64,000 bases of DNA, taken from NCBI RefSeq assembly GCF_025264645.1, contig NZ_CP073696.1, forward strand, positions 2,914,001 to 2,978,000, written 5' to 3'. Positions within the stretch are counted from its first letter, which is position 1. Every line of letters starts with the position of its first letter. The notes beneath the pieces were generated by a model. The model saw nothing but the letters and a program-made list of their open reading frames with translations. It had not been told where the DNA came from and did not search any database. A program made the position numbers and the translations under genes. Shown here piece by piece: positions 63,801-64,000 of this stretch. This stretch comes from Edaphobacter lichenicola (lineage in GTDB: Bacteria; Acidobacteriota; Terriglobia; Terriglobales; Acidobacteriaceae).

Positions 63801-64000
63801 GTTTCCGAGGTTCGTCAGGGTGTTGAGTGCGGTATCGATCTCGCTGGACACAAGGACATCCGTGTCGGCGACGTTATCGAGTCCTTCACTACGGAGACGC
63901 TGGCCGCTGAGCTGGGTCAGAACTCTGCTGCGGCTAGAAAAGCAGAGAAGGCCGAGAAAGAACGCGAGGCCGCCGCAGCCGCTGCTGCCAGCGTGGAGAA
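60810..64000 (+). CDS. infB: Translation initiation factor IF-2 (3' end beyond window)
   Basis: An open frame of at least 1063 codons that runs off the window. The N-terminus [22 protein letters not shown] is the IF2-N fold. Residues about 85-410 are an Ala/Pro/Val and then Gly/Pro/Arg-rich linker. The G domain begins with [19 protein letters not shown] (G1), has [16 protein letters not shown] (G3) and NKID (G4), then the C-terminal domains. The frame reaches [11 protein letters not shown], close to the usual end, and continues with an Ala/Glu/Lys-rich tail. It binds initiator tRNA and drives subunit joining. It follows nusA by 136 nt. Confidence 0.96.
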   Translation, partial: MSKVRINDLARELEVKSRPILDALEAIGVSGKTHSSSIEADQAERVRDYFKNGGRSSGSNRQQVDTKPKFDLSKVSKPGDALKAILERKQAEATAKAAPPPRPTPVVAPPPASTVVAAPPRVVATPAASTAPVAPPVTHVAPAHATPAASAPAAPRRIVPLPRQGANIVAPAPSPAIASRPPAGPVIARPVVVAAPAIAAPAAERPAAVTPPVVVAPSVARPAAPAPPAAEVTPASKPVTPTAPQAEAVTPQAPVAEAPAVTAEAEAAPSAPATPPGPPVRRVIMPQTGPRPIYTAPPVAPGTPQRGRPIFERPRPQAPGAPGSRPMSSGAPGARRPMHPTRTFPGGPGGPGGAPGRPGFTPGGARPGFGAPRPGFGARPGAPGGAPGVMPGPGEGMRPAARPGQRRGGQRYEKTKEGPMKGFQPPPRFGGAPVSREPLPITRTITVTEGISVKDLAEKLDVRGKDLIATLLMKGVFVTVNQSLEGELVKDVARQFGADATIISVEEQLENEAIEGFLEDTTGMVEVVRSPVVTVMGHVDHGKTSLLDAIRSTDVAGGEAGGITQHIGAYKVKITKPDSPAFGREIVFLDTPGHEAFTRMRARGAKVTDIVVIVVAADDGVMPQTLEAIDHARAANVPIIVAVNKIDKPEANPSRIIQQLATRGLQPANQGGDTEFVEVSAKKHINLDKLEEMICLVADVNEQKAQPDRPAVGTVIEAKLDRGRGAVASILVQNGTLRTGDSYIVGNTFGKIRAMFDDRGRPITEAGPSTPVEILGLEGMPDAGDTFLVMADRDKAKGIAQYRKMKEREAQLAKSSRVSLEGLAEQIKQAGMKDLNLILKGDVQGSVEVLADSLQRMSTEKVRVRVLHSGVGAITESDVLLASASNAVVIGFNVRPDRKAGEVAERENVEIRLHSIIYELQDEITKAMYGLLEPVFKENYAGRAEVLNVFKITKVGQIAGCRVTDGLIKRDQQVRLLREGAEVWKGKIASLKRFKDDVSEVRQGVECGIDLAGHKDIRVGDVIESFTTETLAAELGQNSAAARKAEKAEKEREAAAAAAASVE

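Noticed and set aside
61779..63851. 690-codon minus-strand frame across infB
   Set aside because: Long but without recognisable domains; the plus strand holds the GHVDHGKT and NKID motifs of IF-2.
1..64000. Search for CRISPR arrays, tRNA or rRNA genes and insertion sequences
   Set aside because: No regularly spaced repeats, no cloverleaf-like segments and no transposase or integrase frames were seen on either strand.

Overview
The window looks like a chromosomal segment from an Acidobacteriota bacterium, most likely order Terriglobales (Granulicella/Edaphobacter/Terriglobus-like). This is an inference from moderately high G+C, a 1307-residue Oar-like TonB-dependent receptor with an N-terminal carboxypeptidase-regulatory domain, a BlaI/M56 peptidase pair, a tandem ThyX-like protein, and the general style of the proteins. 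No rRNA, tRNA, CRISPR array, transposase, integrase or phage gene was seen. It reads as ordinary core chromosome with accessory islands.

Layout. 1-2.8 kb: the 5' end of a MeaB/ArgK GTPase (minus), then a hexuronate-type MFS transporter and a FadR/GntR regulator (plus). 2.9-8.1 kb: a minus-strand run coaD, aspartate aminotransferase, mannose-1-phosphate guanylyltransferase, phosphohexomutase and HAD phosphatase, i.e. CoA and GDP-mannose supply. 8.2-10 kb: ECF sigma factor, zinc-binding anti-sigma factor and a secreted LTxxQ (Spy/CpxP-like) protein, closed by a strong terminator. 10.3-14 kb: recA, a possible small secreted protein, an RcnB-like protein and the tandem ThyX-like protein. 14-20.7 kb: DUF2071, FabG-like reductase, a GNAT-fold protein, a methyltransferase, an XRE regulator, a GAF protein, a rhomboid and a small membrane protein. 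20.8-24.5 kb: a minus-strand run PP2C phosphatase, 3-hydroxyacyl-CoA dehydrogenase, MaoC dehydratase, small conserved protein and MBL hydrolase. 24.6-30.9 kb: solitary DNA methyltransferase, zinc-ribbon membrane protein, an RHH/secreted protein pair, a secreted GH31 glucosidase and FdhD.

30.9-34.4 kb: blaI, an M56 BlaR1-like membrane metallopeptidase and a DegQ-type HtrA protease lie in the same direction. The palindrome ACTAAT-N2-ATTAGT occurs both upstream of blaI and just inside degQ, which suggests one BlaI-controlled envelope proteolysis regulon. 34.6-42.2 kb: an EAL-PAS-PAS-PAS protein, then eutB and eutC (ethanolamine ammonia-lyase) separated by opposite-strand genes for a phospholipase D-like protein and an ABC exporter. 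42.2-50 kb: TonB-dependent receptor, M3 peptidase and an octaheme cytochrome c. 50-56.5 kb: YCII protein, methyltransferase, then ylxP (DUF503)-rbfA-nrnA, an ArnT-like glycosyltransferase and a two-domain GNAT protein. 56.5-64 kb: guaB (minus) and the rimP-nusA-infB operon (plus). That operon is preceded by a promoter and a structured leader ending in an intrinsic terminator, probably an attenuator. infB runs off the end of the window.

Most functions are assigned from motifs read by eye, with no database search. The points most worth checking are the BlaI/M56/DegQ regulon, the rimP leader, the tandem degenerate ThyX and the split eutBC.
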